Below, piece by piece: positions 59,701-64,000 of a stretch of DNA of 64,000 nt; positions within the stretch are counted from its first letter, which is position 1; every line of letters begins with the position of its first letter. The DNA is taken from contig JAOVFP010000022.1 of assembly GCA_025738555.1 (NCBI GenBank), positions 496,001 through 560,000 on the forward strand, in the 5' to 3' direction. This DNA is from Cyathus striatus. Taxonomy: Eukaryota > Basidiomycota > Agaricomycetes > Agaricales > Nidulariaceae. The translations under genes and the position numbers were made by a program. The notes under the pieces were generated by a model. That model was not told where the DNA came from. It worked only from the letters and a program-made list of their open reading frames with translations, and did not search any database.

Positions 59701-60189
59701 AGTACTATATACTATATAACCACCATATCGCCTCTACCCCCACTATAGTTTTTGCTCAACATCCAAAAACTTCCCACATGCTCGATGTCGTACCACGCGT
59801 CCCCCACCATCCTTCCACACCACCACCACCACTCCACTCCCACCCCACCCTCTTGTTTAGCTCAATGTCATAGAGTACCATTTCCCATTTGGTAAGTTTT
59901 TTTACATCGTGGATAATCAATGGATATCGATGCATGCTGACTACTGACTTCTGGTGTTTTTTTTAGGATCGATTTCTTTCTCTCCCAGCATTGTTGACTC
60001 TCACTGTTGTCAGTTCACCTGTTCATTGCCAGCAGGTAAGTCTTTATTTAGTGCATGAGGCGTGTCAGCCAAATTTATCATTTAAGCTCGATGTTTTATG
60101 ATATTTCATATCATAAAACGTCGAGCTTAAATGAGTGAGGCATATATTATATATAGTATACAGATTACTCATAAAAACTCATTACTTTA

Positions 60190-60965
60190 TGCTTCTTACT
60201 ATTATTACAATTGTATTATGTGTACTCATAAGTACTCATTACTTCACATTCCCTATTGTTATTGTAATACTATTATGTGTACTCATAAGTACTCATTACT
60301 TTATGTTTCCTATTGTTATTGTAATACTATTATGCATACTCATAAGTACTCATTACTTTATATTTCCTACTATTATTGTAATACTACTATGTGTACTCAT
60401 AAGTACTCATTACTTTATGTTTTCTATTATTATTGTAATACTATAATGCATACTCATAAGTACTCATTACTTTATACTTCCTATTGTTATTGTAATACTA
60501 TTATGTGTGCTCATAAATACTCATTACATTATGTTTCCTATTGTTATTATAATACTATTATGCATACTCATAAGTACTCATTACTTTATATTTCCTATTG
60601 TTATTGTAATAGTATTATGTGTACTCATAAGTACTCATTACATTATGTTTCCTATTGTTGTTGTAATACTATTATGCATACTCATAAGTACTCATTACAT
60701 TATGTTTCATATTGTTATTGTAATAGTATTACTATTATGCATACTCATAAGTACTCATTACTTTATGTTTCATATTATTATTGTAATACTAGTATGTGTA
60801 CTCATAAGTACTCATTACTTTATGTTCTCTATTATTACTGTAATGCTTCCTATTATTATTTAATAGTATAATGTGTACTCATAAGTACTCATTAATTTAT
60901 GTTTCCTATTGCTATTGTATTAATATTATGTGTACTCATAAGTGCTCATTACTTTATGCTTTCTA
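60190..60965. repeat. ~60-bp minisatellite of element J
   Basis: Thirteen or so units of TACTCATAAGTACTCATTACT, TTATGTTTCCTATTGTTATT and GTAATACTATTATG. The word AGTACT is palindromic within ACTCATAAGTACTCATT. Three open frames run through it because the unit length is near a multiple of three; they are not genes. Confidence 0.88.
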
Positions 60966-61530
60966 TTATTATTAATGTATTGCTATTACTGATTACTAGT
61001 TGATCTGCGCTTCATATATTTCCCACGCTTCGCATATGTCACGTACTTCACGCGCGTCACATTCGTCACACATATTCCCGTGCCTCATATTTTTCCCGCG
61101 CATCGCATTTGTCACGTTATTCACGCGCGTCACATTCGTCACACATATTCCCGCGCCTCATATTTTTCCCGCGCATTACATTTGTCACGTACTTCACGCG
61201 TGTCACGTTCGTCACACATATTCCCGCGCCTCATATTTTTCCCGCGCATTACATTTGTCACGTACTTCACGCGCGTCACATTCGTCACACATATTCCCGC
61301 GCCTCATATTTTTCCCGCGCATCGCATTTGTCACGTTATTCACGCGCGTCACGTTCGTCACATATATTCCCGCGCTTCGTATTTGTCACATACTTCCCGC
61401 GTGTCACATCTGTCACATACTTCCTGCGCGTCACGTTCGTCACAGATATTCCCACGCATCACATTTGTTACATTCTTCCCGCGCGTCACGTCTGTCACGA
61501 TTCTCCCACACTACGCATATATCACACTTG

Positions 61531-61834
61531 TCACGCTTTAGCGCGTTTGTCACGCTTTAGCGCGTTTGTCACGCTTTAGCGCGTTTGTCACGCTTTAGCG
61601 CGTTTGTCACGCTTTAGCGCGTTTGTCACGCTTTAGCGCGTTTGTCACGCTTTAGCGCGTTTGTCACGCTTTAGCGCGTTTGTCACGCTTTAGCGCGTTT
61701 GTCACGCTTTAGCGCGTTTGTCACGCTTTAGCGCGTTTGTCACGCTTTAGCGCGTTTGTCACGCTTTAGCGCGTTTGTCACGCTTTAGCGCGTTTGTCAC
61801 GCTTTAGCGCGTTTGTCATGCTTTAGCGCGTTTG
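61531..61834 (+). repeat. 19-bp array TCACGCTTTAGCGCGTTTG, left arm of foldback II
   Basis: Sixteen head-to-tail units, identical except the last (CATGC for CACGC). Each unit contains ACGC-TTTAGC-GCGT, able to form a small hairpin, and three CG dinucleotides. Confidence 0.95.
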
Positions 61835-62189
61835 TCATGCTTTCATGCGCGTCACGCGTCACGTTTGTCACATTCTTTATGAGCATAATGCTCTTATGAA
61901 TGTCATACATCTCACATCTATTTATCACACTTTTCATGCTTGTCAGTGCATTTGTCATACTTTGTATGCGCGTCACGTGTTACATTTGTCACGCTCGTCA
62001 CATAGGTCACATCTGTTTCTTATGAGTTACACATGCATCATATTCATCATGTCTTTGAGGCTTTCATCCTGCTTTCACACACATCATAAGTGTTACTTAT
62101 GTCACATCTTTGAGATGTATAATACATTTCAAGCACATCATGGATGCATGTGTATCATGATTGTGACATGTTGATGGGGTTCCAACAGG

Positions 62190-63120
62190 TCTATAATGAA
62201 AAATGTTCTGTACCTTTCATATCCAAGGAATCAGTGCACTTAGTGATGCCACATTTAACCCATATCTCATTACTTAGCAGTGTAATTCAGCCTCTTGCAT
62301 TGACAAGTAAGTCATTGATTCAGACCCTATATGACAATACTGCACATGACTTTAGAAAAATGGTAGTAAGTTGTTCTTAGGCAAGAAAGGAGAAAAGACA
62401 AAGTTGTCTTTCCGAGGAGAGGGCAGGAAGAAAAGAAGGTGATGATGTGGTTGACACCAAACTAAAGGATAGAAAAGCAAGTAATGACCACTGAGCAAGA
62501 AAGTGAAGAGAAGTACAGGAGGGGTTTCATATGTATGAATGGATACTAATACTAAAAGAACTATATAACATAAATCAGAGATGTGAAACACATGACAGTG
62601 TAGAAGTGTCATGTAATAATATAGAGTAAGCATATATGTGACTTAATAATGTGCATTGAAGATATAAGAATAACCTATGGTTAATGCAAGAATCATGATC
62701 ATTTAATGACTGAGACATGTGAGTTTAATGTGATGTGGAATCACATATACTCACCATTCTTTCAGATTTGTTATCTATATGTTGTTCTTTCAGTATATGT
62801 CCTTTGCTGTTCAGTTGTTAAATATTTCCAAAATATCCATTTGTATCATAATGATCTCATCATCTCTCATATCCAGACTAACCATTATAGTTTTTACTTT
62901 GTCATTTAATTACATCTCTAGTTCTGATTATTAAACATTATATCATCCCATTTCCAAATTCTCATGCTCTGTCAGTGGGAGTAAGACTTCGACTATATAT
63001 ACACTTTACATGTTTCATTCTAATTTCTTATTACTACACTTCTGTAACTTTCTAATTGTTATTTTCCATGTTACAATCTCCAATTCTACAAGTACATATT
63101 GTTTCCTCTGCAGGTATAAT
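62190..63120 (+). other. Core of foldback II
   Basis: Single-copy sequence homologous in order to 12.5-13.1 and 14.75-15.1 kb in foldback I. A short open frame at 62,144-62,380 and the stretch encoding EKRQSCLSEERAGRKEGDD hint at a decayed coding sequence, but I could not identify it. Confidence 0.45.
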
Positions 63121-63410
63121 TCACTCTATACCATTAAATACTTACTCCACTCTCATGACAACTTGAATAGTGGTAGAGACAGAAAATCTGACATGATTGG
63201 AAAGCATGATATTTGTGAAAAAGTTGCAATGCACTTCAAAAAATATGTAACATATGTGAAAAGTGTGACATGCATGCAGATCCTCAAAGATGTGACACAT
63301 GTGACAAGTGTGAAAAGCGTGATAAATAGATGTGAGATGTATGACATTCATAAGAGCATTATGCTCATAAAGAATGTGACAAACGTGATGCATGACGCGC
63401 ATGAAAGCAT

Positions 63411-63676
63411 GACAAACGCGCTAAAGCGTGACAAACGCGCTAAAGCGTGACAAACGCGCTAAAGCGTGACAAACGCGCTAAAGCGTGACAAATGCGCTAA
63501 AGCGTGACAAACGCGCTAAAGCGTGACAAATGCGCTAAAGCGTGACAAACGCGCTAAAGCGTGACAAACGCGCTAAAGCGTGACAAACGCGCTAAAGCGT
63601 GACAAACGCGCTAAAGCGTGACAAACGCGCTAAAGCGTGACAAACGCGCTAAAGCGTGACAAACGCGCTAAAGCGT
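63411..63676 (-). repeat. 19-bp array, right arm of foldback II
   Basis: Fourteen units of GACAAACGCGCTAAAGCGT, the reverse complement of the left-arm array. Two units have TGCGCT for CGCGCT. The two arms thus differ by two units. Confidence 0.95.
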
Positions 63677-64000
63677 GACAAGTGTGATATATGCGTAGTG
63701 TGGGAGAATCGTGACAGACATGACGCGCGGGAAGAATGTAACAAATGTGATGCGTGGGAATATCTGTGACGAACGTGACGCGCAGGAAGTATGTGACAGA
63801 TGTGAAGCGCGGGAATATATGTGACAGATGTGACACGCGGGAAGTATGTGACAAACACGAAGTGCGTGAATAACGTGACAAATGCGATGCGCGGGAAAAA
63901 TATGAGGTGCGGGAAAATGTGTGACGAATGTGACGCGTGTGAAGTACAGTCATCCACTGCTGATTGTTACAATACATTAAAAAATTACATATCACATCAT

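Larger units (their letters stand above)
59248..60971 (+). mobile_element. KDZ element J, B end and array only
   Basis: B-type end GAGCTCTTTACGCTCCCCC at 59,248, with GGAGCTTT as the possible TSD before it. TTCACATGAA words, a tRNA-like unit and a minisatellite follow in the same order as in element B. ORF1 would be expected next on the plus strand but foldback II begins at about 60,972, and the window ends before J could resume. Confidence 0.75.
60972..63979. mobile_element. Foldback element II, about 3.0 kb
   Basis: The outer ends TTAATGTATTG are in opposite orientation at 60,972 and 63,979. The inner arms pair under the sum 125,247 (61,845 with 63,402). The arms consist of TTCCCGCGC…TCACATTCGTCACAC units and a 19-bp array; the core (62.2-63.1 kb) resembles that of foldback I. 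No TSD was identified. The arms are rich in CG while the similar inner repeats of foldback I have almost none, so this copy is probably the younger. Confidence 0.7.

Noticed and set aside
60131..60871. 246-codon open frame rich in Tyr, Ser and Cys
   Set aside because: It is the translation of a roughly 60-bp minisatellite; the other two frames are equally open.
61531..61834. CRISPR-like array
   Set aside because: The units are head-to-tail without unique spacers, and the context is eukaryotic.
1..64000. TET/JBP-type dioxygenase gene, which can accompany KDZ elements in fungi
   Set aside because: I looked for an HxD...H pattern in a suitable frame next to each transposase and saw none; ORF1 does not show it.

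Overview
The window is a transposon-dense, AT-rich stretch of a eukaryotic nuclear genome, almost certainly a fungus and most likely an Agaricomycete (mushroom-forming basidiomycete). The evidence is short introns of about 50-70 bases, several copies of CxC5/CxC6-type KDZ (Kyakuja-Dileera-Zisupton) transposases, BED/hAT transposases of types common in Agaricomycetes, and a Ty3/Gypsy pol remnant. I recognise no ordinary housekeeping gene. The only gene that looks non-mobile is a small PHD-finger-like gene at 5.0-5.9 kb, and it lies inside a transposon. The species cannot be told from the sequence.

The layout is a set of nested insertions, many of which I could delimit by terminal inverted repeats (TIRs) and target-site duplications (TSDs). 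Left half: an ORF1 fragment (34.6-35.2 kb) is interrupted by KDZ element A (off the left edge to 34,638). A is interrupted by KDZ element E (4,141-32,522). E is interrupted by foldback element I (9.68-18.11 kb), KDZ element B (20,552 to about 30,485) and an 877-bp TAAGG-ended element (31,627-32,503). Foldback I and element B in turn carry small non-autonomous elements (13,142-14,740; 15,358-16,011; 22,624-23,800) and a solo LTR (21,038-21,592). Middle: a hAT fragment (36,780) is cut by KDZ element F (37,322 onward), whose ORF1 is split by the complete 7,023-bp KDZ element C (39,733-46,755, 8-bp TSD CTTTGGAG). Right: a Gypsy pol remnant (49.5-50.2 kb) is interrupted by hAT element H, which is broken by an LTR-like insert, by hAT element G (53,733-58,182) and by KDZ element J (59,248 onward). 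J runs into foldback element II (about 60.97-63.98 kb).

The KDZ elements share one plan. From the GAG-type (B) end inward they have a TIR; an array of short self-complementary words; a tRNA-like unit with A and B boxes and a T-run, pointing outward; a private minisatellite; ORF1 (acidic/basic, unknown function); the KDZ transposase in the same direction; a second array of the same words; and the CAG-type (A) end. The words differ between elements (TTCACATGAA, GAGAGTCAG, GGAGTCC) but match at the two ends of one element. Small non-autonomous elements keep the TIRs and the 8-bp TSD and carry their own words.

Foldback elements I and II have long inverted arms made of tandem short repeats around a shared core. 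Many old copies show CpG changed to TpG/CpA and in-frame TGA at expected Arg (CGA) sites, while a few segments (foldback II, the 51-52 kb insert, the 45.5 kb array, the PHD gene) keep many CpGs. No transposase copy in the window looks fully intact. The nested arrangement suggests a heterochromatic transposon sink, but that is inference.
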